A stretch of 64,000 bases of DNA from Elizabethkingia miricola (GCF_001675285.1 NZ_LSGQ01000001.1:62001-126000), one strand, 5' to 3'; counted from the first letter of the stretch, positions 16,437 through 24,773 are shown. Translations and numbers: made by a program. Notes: a model not told the origin generated them from the sequence alone.

Positions 16437-16469
16437 AAACATCATAGGTTTCGAAAACCTATGATGTTT
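16437..16469. repeat. Palindrome with GGTTT/AAACC centre
   Basis: AAACATCATAGGTTT (16437-16451) / AAACCTATGATGTTT (16455-16469), 15-bp perfect arms around CGA. It lies between convergent genes and could also end transcription, though no strong T-run follows. Related in design to the palindromes at 21775 and 56303. Confidence 0.55.
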
Positions 16470-16520
16470 GTATATTAACAATCCCTGATATCAGGAGCTT
16501 ATTTTTATATCAAATATCTG

Positions 16521-18500
16521 TTACAATAAAGATTCATCTACAATATTTGGTAATGTCACTTTTAGCAAAGGTTCTTCTTCCATAGCTCGTTTTATGGCAA
16601 ATATCGCCTCCTCATTTCTGCCCCACGATCTTCTGGCAATACCATTATTTACATCCCAATGCAACATAGATTTCAGACGTTGCTCTGCCTCGGAAGTACC
16701 ATCCAATAACATTCCGAATCCGCCATTGATTACTTCTCCCCAGCCTACTCCACCTCCATTGTGAATAGAAACCCATGTAGCACCACGGAAACTATCTCCA
16801 ATTACATTATGAATAGCCATATCAGCTGTAAATCGGGAACCATCATAAATATTTGAAGTTTCACGGAAAGGTGAATCTGTTCCGGATACATCATGGTGGT
16901 CTCTTCCTAACACAACAGGCCCTATCTCTCCATTTGCAATTGCATCATTAAATGCCTTGGCAATTTTAGTACGCCCTTCTGCATCTGCATAAAGGATACG
17001 TGCCTGAGAACCTACAACTAATTTGTTTTCCTGAGCTCCTTTTATCCATGTAATATTATCCTGCATCTGCTGCTGAATTTCTTTTGGAGAATTTTTCATA
17101 ATCTCCTCCAGTACTTTACATGCTATATTATCTGTTTTCTGAAGATCCTCTGGTTTTCCGGAAGTACAAACCCAACGGAACGGCCCGAATCCATAATCGA
17201 AACACATTGGTCCCATAATATCCTGTACATAAGATGGATATTTAAAATCGATTCCGTTTTCTGCCATCACATCCGCACCAGCACGAGAAGCTTCCAAAAG
17301 GAAAGCATTACCATAATCAAAGAAATAAGTTCCTTTTGCTGTATGCTTATTAACTGCTGCTGCATGGCGGCGCAGTGTTTCCTGTACCTTTTCTTTGAAC
17401 AATTCTGGCTCTTCAGCCATCATTCTGTTGGCATCTTCAAATGAAATTCCTGCAGGATAATAACCACCCGCCCATGGATTATGAAGAGATGTCTGATCCG
17501 AGCCCAAGTCTACATAAACATCTTCCTGATCAAACTTCTCCCAGACATCTACGATATTACCATCATAGGCAATAGAAACAACTTCTTTATTCTCTTTGGC
17601 TTTCTTAACTCTTACTACCAGTTCATCCAGATCTGAGATTACTTCGTCTACCCAGCCCTGCTCATGTCTTTTATAGGTTGCAGCCGGGTTTACTTCTGCC
17701 GTAACTGATACCACTCCGGCAATATTTCCGGCTTTAGGCTGAGCGCCACTCATCCCGCCAAGCCCTGCAGTTACAAATAACTTACCGGCAGTTCCCTGAT
17801 CATCTATTTTTCTGGAACCATTCAGTACAGTAATTGTTGTACCGTGTACAATTCCCTGCGGACCTATATACATATAGCTTCCTGCTGTCATTTGTCCATA
17901 TTGTGTAACCCCCAATGCATTAAATTTCTCCCAGTCATCCGGTTTAGAATAATTAGGAATCATCATTCCGTTTGTTACCACAACTCTTGGAGCATTTTTA
18001 TGAGAAGGGAATAATCCCATCGGGTGTCCCGAATACATAACCAATGTTTGTTCATCTGTCATTTCGGACAGATACTTCATCGTTAACAGATATTGTGCCC
18101 AGTTCTGGAAAACAGCACCGTTTCCTCCATAAGTAATCAGCTCATGTGGATGCTGTGCTACAGCTTTATCAAGATTATTCTGGATCATTAACTGAATTGC
18201 CTTTGCCTGCTGCGAATTTCCCGGATAGTCTTCTATCGGGCGTGCAAACATTTCGTAATCCGGACGAAGACGGTGCATATAGATACGTCCGTATTTTTCC
18301 AGTTCTTCTTTAAATTCCGGAATTAATGCAGCATGATACTGAGCATCGAAATAACGCAATGCATTTTTCAGTGCCAGTTTCTTTTCATCTTCAGATAATA
18401 TTTCTTTACGCTTAGGTGCATGACTTACTGTAGTATCGTATGCTTTCGGATTTGGTAAAATCGCAGGAATGCCCTGTTGGATTTGTTCTTTAAAAGTCAT
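16521..18500 (-). CDS. hutU: Urocanate hydratase
   Basis: 659 residues from the ATG at 18500; ten further in-frame codons upstream begin with TTG and are not used. It matches the long Bacteroidota type rather than the 556-residue proteobacterial one. Visible marks are TYGGNGAVFQNW, GLGGMSGAQPKAGNIAG for NAD+ binding and FRWVCTSGKP with the conserved cysteine near the active site. It hydrates urocanate to imidazolone propionate in histidine breakdown. No hutH, hutI or hutG is next to it, so the pathway genes are scattered or outside the window. It is 33 kb from the histidine synthesis operon. Confidence 0.95.
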   Translation of the reverse strand: MTFKEQIQQGIPAILPNPKAYDTTVSHAPKRKEILSEDEKKLALKNALRYFDAQYHAALIPEFKEELEKYGRIYMHRLRPDYEMFARPIEDYPGNSQQAKAIQLMIQNNLDKAVAQHPHELITYGGNGAVFQNWAQYLLTMKYLSEMTDEQTLVMYSGHPMGLFPSHKNAPRVVVTNGMMIPNYSKPDDWEKFNALGVTQYGQMTAGSYMYIGPQGIVHGTTITVLNGSRKIDDQGTAGKLFVTAGLGGMSGAQPKAGNIAGVVSVTAEVNPAATYKRHEQGWVDEVISDLDELVVRVKKAKENKEVVSIAYDGNIVDVWEKFDQEDVYVDLGSDQTSLHNPWAGGYYPAGISFEDANRMMAEEPELFKEKVQETLRRHAAAVNKHTAKGTYFFDYGNAFLLEASRAGADVMAENGIDFKYPSYVQDIMGPMCFDYGFGPFRWVCTSGKPEDLQKTDNIACKVLEEIMKNSPKEIQQQMQDNITWIKGAQENKLVVGSQARILYADAEGRTKIAKAFNDAIANGEIGPVVLGRDHHDVSGTDSPFRETSNIYDGSRFTADMAIHNVIGDSFRGATWVSIHNGGGVGWGEVINGGFGMLLDGTSEAEQRLKSMLHWDVNNGIARRSWGRNEEAIFAIKRAMEEEPLLKVTLPNIVDESLL

Positions 18501-18749
18501 TGAATATTCAAAATTTAAAGTTGCTTTCAACTTGGTTTAAAAACCTAAATATATTCAAAATGAAAAATATGAAACAAATAATCCCGGTATATCTTTCACC
18601 AAACTTACATTCCCAACTATGAAATGAAATAATTATCTCTAAAAAGCGAGCTTATTTATATAAAATTTGCTTCAAAAAAGAGTACACCAAAACACCTTTA
18701 CACAGGAGCTTTATACATCAAACCCTCTGCATAAAGGCCATTTTTTTCT

Positions 18750-18780
18750 TGCAAAAAAGATAAAAATTCAGTACTTTTAT
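18750..18780 (+). promoter_or_regulatory. Promoter of the small lipoprotein gene
   Basis: TTG at 18750-18752, 20 bases, then TACTTTTA at 18773-18780 (one base off TAnnTTTG), 15 bases before the ATG. The rest of the 295-base gap from 18501 shows nothing I can name. Confidence 0.4.
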
Positions 18781-18795
18781 TGAAATTTTTTACAA

Positions 18796-19227
18796 ATGAA
18801 GAAAGTACTTTTTGGAATTGCCGCTCTAGCTATTATTGTCGCTGCCTGTAACAGTAAAAAAGAAAAATCCGAAACTGAAACACTTACAAAAAATGATTCT
18901 GTAACTGTGGAGAAAAAGGATAGTACTGCAGTAAACACAAAAATAGATATAGACAACGACGGTTCATTATACATTTCTTCAGATGGCCAATACCACTTCC
19001 GTATCATTTCTAAACAGGATGATAGTAAGCCTGCAAAAATTCTTTTGCGCAACGATATCAGTGGTAGAATCTACGATATGGAAAGAGTAATCAGTGCAAG
19101 TGGCGAAAAATATCAGGATGCAGATGGCAACTATTTCTGGTTAAAAGGAGATGACTTTAGTTTTGGTAAGGCCGATAAAGTTGTTGCTGAAGGATCTATC
19201 GCTGGAAAACCTAAGGAAGAGCACTAA
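18796..19227 (+). CDS. Small lipoprotein of unknown function
   Basis: 143 residues. Lipoprotein signal with IIVAAC, cysteine 18, followed by a Lys/Glu/Thr/Ser-rich linker of about 35 residues and a compact domain (YISSDGQYHFRII, then LLRNDISGRIYDMERV and GNYFWLKGDDFSF) that looks like repeated beta strands. No known family recognised. The linker is typical of surface or periplasm-facing lipoproteins that need reach. Single gene; the cobalamin riboswitch for the next gene begins 55 bases after its stop. Confidence 0.65.
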   Translation: MKKVLFGIAALAIIVAACNSKKEKSETETLTKNDSVTVEKKDSTAVNTKIDIDNDGSLYISSDGQYHFRIISKQDDSKPAKILLRNDISGRIYDMERVISASGEKYQDADGNYFWLKGDDFSFGKADKVVAEGSIAGKPKEEH

Positions 19228-19271
19228 AATTATATATTCGTAAAATACTTCCGTTTTTATTTTAATATCCT

Positions 19272-19279
19272 TATTTTTG
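19272..19279 (+). promoter_or_regulatory. -7 element in front of the cobalamin riboswitch
   Basis: TATTTTTG, putting the transcript start at about 19285, right at the first helix of the riboswitch. Confidence 0.5.
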
Positions 19280-19282
19280 CAT

Positions 19283-19400
19283 TCGAATTTTCGAAAAGGT
19301 GAATCGTGTGTAATTCACGAACTGTCGCGCAACTGTATATGTCCTTTGACATGAGTCAGATCCCTGAAAATTCGGTAAATACTTTCGCGGTTTGAAGTAG
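19283..19400 (+). promoter_or_regulatory. Cobalamin (B12) riboswitch
   Basis: Core blocks in order: GAATTTTC (19285-19292) pairing with GAAAATTC (19366-19373) as the outer helix; AAAGGTGAATC; a GTGAAT/ATTCAC stem; AACTGTCGCGCAACTGTAT, the signature junction strand; an ATGTC-CTTT-GACAT hairpin; and GAGTCAGATCCCTG, the B12-box strand in a shortened form. A further hairpin TACTT/AAGTA at 19379-19399 could supply the kissing-loop partner. It lies in the leader of the thioesterase gene. Effector class (adenosyl- or aquocobalamin) cannot be told by eye. Confidence 0.8.
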
Positions 19401-19409
19401 AAAAATGCT

Positions 19410-19437
19410 CCTAAATTTTTTCTTTTAGGTTTATTTT
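19410..19437 (+). promoter_or_regulatory. Possible expression platform of the riboswitch
   Basis: CCTAAA and TTTAGG flank a T-rich loop and are followed by TTTATTTT. It could act as a weak terminator hairpin between the aptamer and the gene; translational control is the alternative. Confidence 0.3.
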
Positions 19438-19474
19438 CCTGTTCAACTTATATAATTTAATTTAAAATTTAATT

Positions 19475-19858
19475 ATGAATTTAGAAGAAAAAATTCAGAA
19501 TTCGGAAACGCATGTCTTTAAAGTAGTGTTTCCAAAGATTACTAATCACCACAATACAATGTTCGGGGGGACGGTTATGGAGATGATGGATGAAGTTGCC
19601 TTTATGACTGCTACACGTTTTAGCAGAAAAAGAATTGTAACAGTAAGTAGTGATAAAATTGACTTTAAAAAGCCAATTCCTTCAGGTACTCTTGTAGAAC
19701 TTATCGGTTCTATAAAACATGTAGGAAATACCAGTGTAAAAGTACATGTGGATATCTTCACAGAAAAAATGTATCAGGAAGGTCGTGATCTGGCTGTATC
19801 TGGAGAATTTACTTTGGTTTCTGTAGATGAAGAAGGTAAACCTGTAAGCATTAAATAA
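19475..19858 (+). CDS. Acyl-CoA thioesterase, hotdog fold
   Basis: 127 residues, cytosolic. The hotdog signature is clear: NHHNTMFGGTVMEMMDEVAFMTA is the first helix and its catalytic loop, in which the Asp of MDE is the expected general base, followed by the sheet strands VTVSSDKIDF and VKVHVDIFTE. It resembles the YciA/Acot group that hydrolyses short to long acyl-CoA. It is the only gene after a cobalamin riboswitch, which is unusual for this family. No gene on the same strand follows. Substrate unknown; an acyl-CoA that builds up when B12 is short is an attractive inference. Confidence 0.85.
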   Translation: MNLEEKIQNSETHVFKVVFPKITNHHNTMFGGTVMEMMDEVAFMTATRFSRKRIVTVSSDKIDFKKPIPSGTLVELIGSIKHVGNTSVKVHVDIFTEKMYQEGRDLAVSGEFTLVSVDEEGKPVSIK

Positions 19859-19865
19859 AATTATA

Positions 19866-19985
19866 CCATTAGAAGTACAAAGTCAGTGTGTATGTTCAAT
19901 ACCCTACTTCGTACTTCTAATTTAAGTTAAACCAGTTAATCGCTGAATTGTTTATTTCACAATTCTAACTTCTAACTTCGTATTT
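19866..19985. repeat. Intergenic cluster of CTTCTAACTTCGTACTTC-like words
   Basis: ATTAGAAGTAC (19869-19879) is inverted at 19911-19921, and further TTCTAACTTCTAACTTCGTA words follow to 19985. Similar words occur at 52185-52215 and 56345-56375. Looks like a family of short dispersed repeats without coding capacity. Confidence 0.45.
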
Positions 19986-20633
19986 CTATTTATTCGTATT
20001 GTTCAGCATCGGAACGAACTTATAAAGCCCAAATTCTTCTTTCTCAAAAGAAGTTTCTCCTACTTTTCTGAAACGTGTGAGAATCTGCTCATCTCCTTCT
20101 CCTAAAGGAATAACCATTAATCCACCAATTTTCAGCTGCTTTAATAGCTCAATAGGCAAAACCGCCGCTCCACAGGTCACTAAAATCTTATCAAACGGTG
20201 CAAAGGTCGGTAAGCCTGCAAAGCCATCACCGAAACTTTGGAACTTGGGTCTAAGTCCTATTTCCCGTAACTTTCTTTCTGAAAAATCATATAGGTCTTT
20301 TTGCCTTTCAATAGTGTACACAAAGGCTTTCATTTCAATCAAAACAGCAGTCTGATAACCACTGCCAGTGCCTATCTCCAAAACTTTTTCCTGCTCCTTT
20401 ACTCTTAAAAGCTGTGTCTGTTCTGCTACAGTCGACGGATGAGATATAGTCTGGTCTGCAGCAATAGGGAAAGCTCTGTCTTCATAAGCATAATCTTCAA
20501 AAATACTTTCCAAAAAGAGATGACGGGGTATTTTGTTTATTGCCTGAAGAACGTTTTGATCCGAAATTCCTTTCGACATCAAATAATTCACCAGGTGTCT
20601 TCTTTTCCCCTTATGCACAAAACTGTCTCTCAT
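19986..20633 (-). CDS. pcm: Protein-L-isoaspartate O-methyltransferase
   Basis: 215 residues, the normal size. SAM-dependent fold with DQTISHPSTVAEQT (the PCMT pre-motif), VLEIGTGSGYQTAVL (motif I), VYTIERQ (motif post I) and FDKILVTCGA (motif II). It methylates isoaspartyl residues so that aged proteins can be repaired. The ATG lies 4 bases after a TATTTTTG box, so the mRNA should be leaderless. Single gene, convergent with the thioesterase gene. Confidence 0.95.
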   Translation of the reverse strand: MRDSFVHKGKRRHLVNYLMSKGISDQNVLQAINKIPRHLFLESIFEDYAYEDRAFPIAADQTISHPSTVAEQTQLLRVKEQEKVLEIGTGSGYQTAVLIEMKAFVYTIERQKDLYDFSERKLREIGLRPKFQSFGDGFAGLPTFAPFDKILVTCGAAVLPIELLKQLKIGGLMVIPLGEGDEQILTRFRKVGETSFEKEEFGLYKFVPMLNNTNK

Positions 20634-20637
20634 ACGG

Positions 20638-20645
20638 CAAAAATA
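20638..20645 (-). promoter_or_regulatory. -7 element 4 bases before the pcm ATG
   Basis: TATTTTTG on the minus strand, followed by CCGT and the ATG at 20633. Confidence 0.55.
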
Positions 20646-20806
20646 GGGAAAATACTTATTAGTTTACCTTTATTGGTTGATAGTTTACACCTAATATTAT
20701 CACGCATATATGTTATAGATGGAATACGACTTTACACATCAATACCTTACAACTTATAACTCATAATTCCTGGGTGTTTATTATCTTTACGAAAATTTAA
20801 AATTAC

Positions 20807-21769
20807 ATGTTAAAAGCGGGATTAGTAGGTGCCGGCCACTTAGGGAAAATTCATTTGAGACTTCTGAATCAATCTGAAAAATATGAATTGGTAGGCTTTT
20901 ACGACAGTGATGCTGAAAACGGAAAGAAATTAGAGCAGGAATTTGGTTATAAATACTACAACGATCTGGACCAGCTGTTAAGTGAAATTCAGGTTCTGGA
21001 TATTGTAACACCTACCCTCTTCCATTACGAATACGCAAAAAAAGCAATAGAGAAAGGAATTCATTTCTTCATTGAAAAGCCGGTTACTCAAACGCTGGAA
21101 CAGGCAGAAGAATTGATTCGTCTTTGTGAGGAAAAAAATATAAAAGTGCAGGTAGGCCACGTTGAACGTTACAACCCTGCTTATATCGCTACGAAGAGTT
21201 ACCTGAGCAATCCTCAGTTTATTGAAATCCACCGTCTGGCCGAGTTTAATCCTCGTGGGACAGATGTATCCGTAGTATTGGATTTAATGATCCACGATCT
21301 GGATATACTACTGAGTATTGTGAAATCACCTGTAAAACACCTCCATGCAAGTGGTGTATCGGTTGTAAGTAAGACGCCGGATATTACCAATGCCCGTATA
21401 GAGTTTGAAAACGGTTGTGTAGCAAATCTTACAACCAGTCGTATTTCTATGAAAGCAATGCGTAAAAGCAGATTCTTTCAGAAAGATGCCTATATTTCCA
21501 TAGATTTTCTTGAGAAAAAAGCAGAGGTTATCCGTATGCAGGCAGCTCCGGAAACTCCATCTGATTTCGATATGATTATTGAGAATGCTGAAGGTGAAAA
21601 GAACCAGATTGTATTTGAATATCCAAATATTCAGCCGAACAATGCTATTCTGGATGAATTGGAAAGCTTCGCTCAGGCTATAGAAGAAAATACGCCTATT
21701 GAAGTAAGCTTAAATGACGGAACCGAAGCATTGAAAGTAGCACTGAAAATAATGGAGCTTATTAAATAG
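20807..21769 (+). CDS. Gfo/Idh/MocA family oxidoreductase
   Basis: 320 residues. N-terminal Rossmann domain with AGLVGAGHLGKIHLRLL (first 20 residues) and the EKP motif (FFIEKPVTQTLEQAEELI, about residue 88) that holds the catalytic lysine; the C-terminal half is the alpha/beta dimer domain with VLDLMIHDLDILLSI. Members oxidise or reduce sugars and cyclitols with NAD(P); the short length and the VGHVERYNPAY segment are common in uncharacterised Bacteroidota homologues, so substrate is unknown. Single gene with a weak TATCTTTA box upstream. Confidence 0.85.
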   Translation: MLKAGLVGAGHLGKIHLRLLNQSEKYELVGFYDSDAENGKKLEQEFGYKYYNDLDQLLSEIQVLDIVTPTLFHYEYAKKAIEKGIHFFIEKPVTQTLEQAEELIRLCEEKNIKVQVGHVERYNPAYIATKSYLSNPQFIEIHRLAEFNPRGTDVSVVLDLMIHDLDILLSIVKSPVKHLHASGVSVVSKTPDITNARIEFENGCVANLTTSRISMKAMRKSRFFQKDAYISIDFLEKKAEVIRMQAAPETPSDFDMIIENAEGEKNQIVFEYPNIQPNNAILDELESFAQAIEENTPIEVSLNDGTEALKVALKIMELIK

Positions 21770-21774
21770 TATTT

Positions 21775-21806
21775 AACCTTGTAGGATTTTGAAACCTACA
21801 GGGTTT
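21775..21806. repeat. Imperfect palindrome between two genes
   Basis: AACCTTGTAGGATTTT (21775-21790) faces GAAACCTACAGGGTTT (21791-21806), with a few mismatches. It overlaps a TTG at 21789 that is in frame with the next gene, which is one reason for rejecting that start. Confidence 0.5.
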
Positions 21807-21821
21807 ATAAATAATTTCGGT

Positions 21822-22568
21822 ATGGCTTTAAAATCATTACTGCTGTTTTGTATATCAATTATAAGTCTTTCTTGTATTAAACAAAGGACTAATCAGTATG
21901 AGATTGATTGTAATTATGAAACGAAACTTGCAAAAAATGATTTTAAATATCAAAAATATATCTATACAAACTTCATGGGTTTTGGATTTGGTATCAATGC
22001 CGAAAAGGAATTTTCGGATTTACTGAAGGAAAATAAAATCAGATATGAGACTGCTACAGAGTCGTGTGTTGTATACGAAAATACACAATTTGAAAGATGT
22101 TATCCCAAAGAGATGAACCGGTTACTGGAAAACAAATATGGGAAGTCTTTTTTTGACTCATTAAAAGTATTGGGGATAAAACAATTTGTATTAAAAAACA
22201 AGGATTCAATTTTTTCATTTGAGGTGTGTGATCTGACTTCAAGAACAACCAAAACAAATGATGATAGTGAACAGTTTGACAGACTTCAAAAAGATTATTT
22301 TACCAGTTTCAGATATCCTAAGAGCTATGTTAAAAGAAAAGGTGATGAAAGCCATTCTAATACAACAACGCATTTTGTAATCATGAAAGATGGTACTGCA
22401 AAAGATTTTAATACAGAATCATCTCTTGTTAATACTAAAAATAATATATTCGAAAAATCATTTAACAAAAGTGTAGAAACCTATGTAAAGAGCCTCAACT
22501 GGAAACCAGCTTTAATAAAAGGTATACCGGTAAATTCTTATATGAATGTTACTATATTTTATGATTAA
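21822..22568 (+). CDS. Lipoprotein of unknown function
   Basis: 248 residues from the ATG at 21822. The in-frame TTG at 21789 lies inside a palindrome and would put eleven polar residues before the signal, so it is not used. From the ATG the lipoprotein signal is clean (MALKSLLLFCISIISLSC, lipobox SLSC). The mature part ends with TYVKSLNWKPALIKGIPVNSYMNV, which resembles the C-terminal strand pattern of TonB-like domains (a helix followed by W-P-A and G-V-V strands), but I would not go further. The beta-lactamase gene starts 25 bases downstream and may be co-transcribed. Confidence 0.65.
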   Translation: MALKSLLLFCISIISLSCIKQRTNQYEIDCNYETKLAKNDFKYQKYIYTNFMGFGFGINAEKEFSDLLKENKIRYETATESCVVYENTQFERCYPKEMNRLLENKYGKSFFDSLKVLGIKQFVLKNKDSIFSFEVCDLTSRTTKTNDDSEQFDRLQKDYFTSFRYPKSYVKRKGDESHSNTTTHFVIMKDGTAKDFNTESSLVNTKNNIFEKSFNKSVETYVKSLNWKPALIKGIPVNSYMNVTIFYD

Positions 22569-22592
22569 ATTCAAAGACATAAATTAGTTGAA

Positions 22593-23480
22593 ATGAAAAA
22601 AATTATACTTCTGTTTCTTTTGACAGGTCAGTTTGTACTTGCTCAGCATACGTCCATACTAAATGATATAAATGCTGTTACCAAAGACAAGAAAGCCACA
22701 GTAGCCGTGTCTGTTTTGGGAATAGAAAATGAATTTCAGTTTAGTAACACCAATGGTAATTTGAAAATGCCGATGCTGAGTGTTTTTAAATTCCATATTG
22801 CATTAGCAGTTCTTAATCAGGTGGACAAAGGAAATCTTACCTTGGATCAGAAAATACTGATTAAAAAATCAGATCTATTAGAAAATACATGGTCACCACT
22901 TCGTGAGAAATATCCGAATGGAAACGTAGAAATTCCTTTAAGTGAAATTATTACTTATACCGTAGCCCAAAGCGACAACAATGGCTGCGATATCCTTCTA
23001 AGACTAATTGGAGGAACCAAAACAGTACAAAAACTGATGGATGTGAATGGGGTGAAAAATTTCCAGATAAAATACAATGAGGAAGAAATGCATAAAAATG
23101 ATATAAAAGCTCTTTATGCAAATTATACGACCACAGCATCCATGGTAAAAACCCTGAAAGCTTTTTATAAAGGAATGTTTTTATCAAAAAGATCCACAAT
23201 TTTTTTAATGGATATTATGACTAAAACCAATACCGGGATGACAAAGCTTCCGGGATTACTTCCAAAAGTGAAGATGGCCAGAAAAACAGGTTCTTCCGGT
23301 AAAATGAAAAACGGATTAACTGTTGCTGAGAACGATTCAGGAATTGTAACTTTAGCGAATGGTAAACATTATGCAATTGCAGTATTTGTGAAGGACTCTA
23401 TGGAAAGTGAGGAAGTCAATTGTGGAATGATTGCCCAAATCTCGAAAATTGTCTGGGATACTCTAAATAAAAAAAAATAA
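22593..23480 (+). CDS. blaCME: Class A beta-lactamase, CME type
   Basis: 295 residues with a signal peptide (cleavage near FVLAQ, residue 18). All class A active-site elements are present: S63-V-F-K66 (SxxK, Ambler 70-73), S127-D-N129 (Ambler 130-132), E165 and N169 in EMHKN (Ambler 166/170) and K231-T-G233 (Ambler 234-236). The long loop with ENTWSPLREKYPNG is typical of the PER/CME/CfxA branch found in Bacteroidota. I recognise it from memory as CME, the chromosomal extended-spectrum enzyme of Elizabethkingia; the allele cannot be assigned. No mobile element flanks it. Confidence 0.88.
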   Translation: MKKIILLFLLTGQFVLAQHTSILNDINAVTKDKKATVAVSVLGIENEFQFSNTNGNLKMPMLSVFKFHIALAVLNQVDKGNLTLDQKILIKKSDLLENTWSPLREKYPNGNVEIPLSEIITYTVAQSDNNGCDILLRLIGGTKTVQKLMDVNGVKNFQIKYNEEEMHKNDIKALYANYTTTASMVKTLKAFYKGMFLSKRSTIFLMDIMTKTNTGMTKLPGLLPKVKMARKTGSSGKMKNGLTVAENDSGIVTLANGKHYAIAVFVKDSMESEEVNCGMIAQISKIVWDTLNKKK

Positions 23481-23536
23481 ACCCTAATAATAAAACCGAA
23501 AGGTTCGTAAATTCTTTAATCAAAAAATAAAAAATT

Positions 23537-24430
23537 ATGAACAAGAATATTGTAGTAATTGGCGCGGGAACTATGGGTAACGGAATTGCTCATACTTTTG
23601 CCCAGACTGGATTTAAAGTAAATTTAGTTGATGTTTCACAAGAAGCACTGGACAGAGGTATTAAAACTATTACCACCAATCTGGACAGAATTATTGCTAA
23701 AGGAAATCTTACAGAAGAAGAGAAAGCCAATACACTGGCAAATATCTCTACTTTTACAGCTTTGGAAGATGCTGTTAAAAATGCCGATCTTATTGTAGAA
23801 GCTGCTACAGAAAATATAGACTTAAAGCTTAAAATATTCCAGCAAATGGATGCAGCAGCTCCGGCAGACTGTATCTTAGCAACCAATACATCCTCTATTT
23901 CCATTACGAAAATTGCTTCAGTAACTTCAAGACCTGAAAAAGTGATTGGTATGCATTTTATGAATCCGGTTCCTATTATGAAACTTGTAGAAATTATAAA
24001 AGGTTACTCTACTTCCAAGGAAACTTTCAGTGCTATCTATGAAATGAGCAAAACACTGGGCAAAGTACCTGTAGAGGTAAATGATTATCCTGGTTTTGTA
24101 GCGAACAGAATATTAATGCCGATGATTAATGAAGCTATTTATTCATTATACGAAGGTGTTGCCGGAGTAGAAGAAATAGATACTGTAATGAAACTTGGAA
24201 TGGCTCATCCAATGGGACCATTACAATTGGCAGACTTTATCGGGCTGGATGTTTGCCTTTCTATCATGAATGTATTGTATGACGGCTTCAAAAATCCTAA
24301 ATATGCGCCTTGTCCGCTTTTAGTTAATATGGTAACAGCTAAAAAGTTAGGTGTAAAATCAGGAGAGGGCTTCTACGATTATAGTGAGAGTAAGAAAGCT
24401 GAAAAAATTTCCAAACAATTTGCAAAGTAA
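23537..24430 (+). CDS. 3-hydroxybutyryl-CoA (3-hydroxyacyl-CoA) dehydrogenase
   Basis: 297 residues. NAD-binding start IVVIGAGTMGNGIAHTFAQTG and the active-site HFMNPVPIMKLVEII segment (catalytic His, Asn) are those of short-chain 3-hydroxyacyl-CoA dehydrogenases (Hbd/PaaH). The C-terminal domain has NDYPGFVANRILMPMINEA and ends in KSGEGFYDYS. It converts 3-hydroxyacyl-CoA to 3-oxoacyl-CoA with NAD in fatty acid, butyrate or phenylacetate breakdown. It is a stand-alone enzyme without fused crotonase. Separate promoter likely; 57 bases after blaCME. Confidence 0.93.
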   Translation: MNKNIVVIGAGTMGNGIAHTFAQTGFKVNLVDVSQEALDRGIKTITTNLDRIIAKGNLTEEEKANTLANISTFTALEDAVKNADLIVEAATENIDLKLKIFQQMDAAAPADCILATNTSSISITKIASVTSRPEKVIGMHFMNPVPIMKLVEIIKGYSTSKETFSAIYEMSKTLGKVPVEVNDYPGFVANRILMPMINEAIYSLYEGVAGVEEIDTVMKLGMAHPMGPLQLADFIGLDVCLSIMNVLYDGFKNPKYAPCPLLVNMVTAKKLGVKSGEGFYDYSESKKAEKISKQFAK

Positions 24431-24456
24431 ACGAGGAAAGCCGAAAAAATTTTCCC

Positions 24457-24464
24457 TATCTTTG
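24457..24464 (+). promoter_or_regulatory. -7 element of the acidic protein gene
   Basis: TATCTTTG, 20 bases before the ATG at 24485. Confidence 0.5.
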
Positions 24465-24484
24465 AAATATCAAATATTAAAGAA

Positions 24485-24724
24485 ATGAAATTACCTAAGT
24501 TTTTATTAGCCGACAATTCAGACTTTCCAGAGGATCTTTTTGTAGTTCATACTGAGTATCCACGTTTTATCCTAAATGTTGAGGAGGAAGAAGTAGAATG
24601 GTTAGACGATTTAGAAGGTGATGATGAAGAGCAGGTAGCAGAAGAAGCTACTAAAGTTGTAGAAGAAGCTTTCAAATGGTGTGATGCTGAGTTGGAAAAG
24701 TATGACGACGAAGACGAAGCTTAA
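24485..24724 (+). CDS. Small highly acidic protein of unknown function
   Basis: 79 residues, no signal peptide. The first half (FLLADNSDFPEDLFVVHTEYPRFI) is a well-formed strand-rich motif; the second half is an extremely acidic helix (DDLEGDDEEQVAEEATKVVEEAF, then DAELEKYDDEDEA) with one cysteine. Own promoter and a strong terminator show that it is a real, independent gene. I recall such proteins as common hypotheticals in Flavobacteriia, without a known role. Confidence 0.7.
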   Translation: MKLPKFLLADNSDFPEDLFVVHTEYPRFILNVEEEEVEWLDDLEGDDEEQVAEEATKVVEEAFKWCDAELEKYDDEDEA

Positions 24725-24743
24725 TTGTAAAATCTAAAAAAAT

Positions 24744-24772
24744 AAATCCGCTCTTACGAGCGGATTTTTTAT
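24744..24772. terminator. Bidirectional intrinsic terminator
   Basis: AAATCCGCTC (24744-24753) / GAGCGGATTT (24758-24767), T6 on the right and an A-rich left side; it serves this gene and the convergent META-domain gene. Confidence 0.85.
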
Positions 24773-24773
24773 T

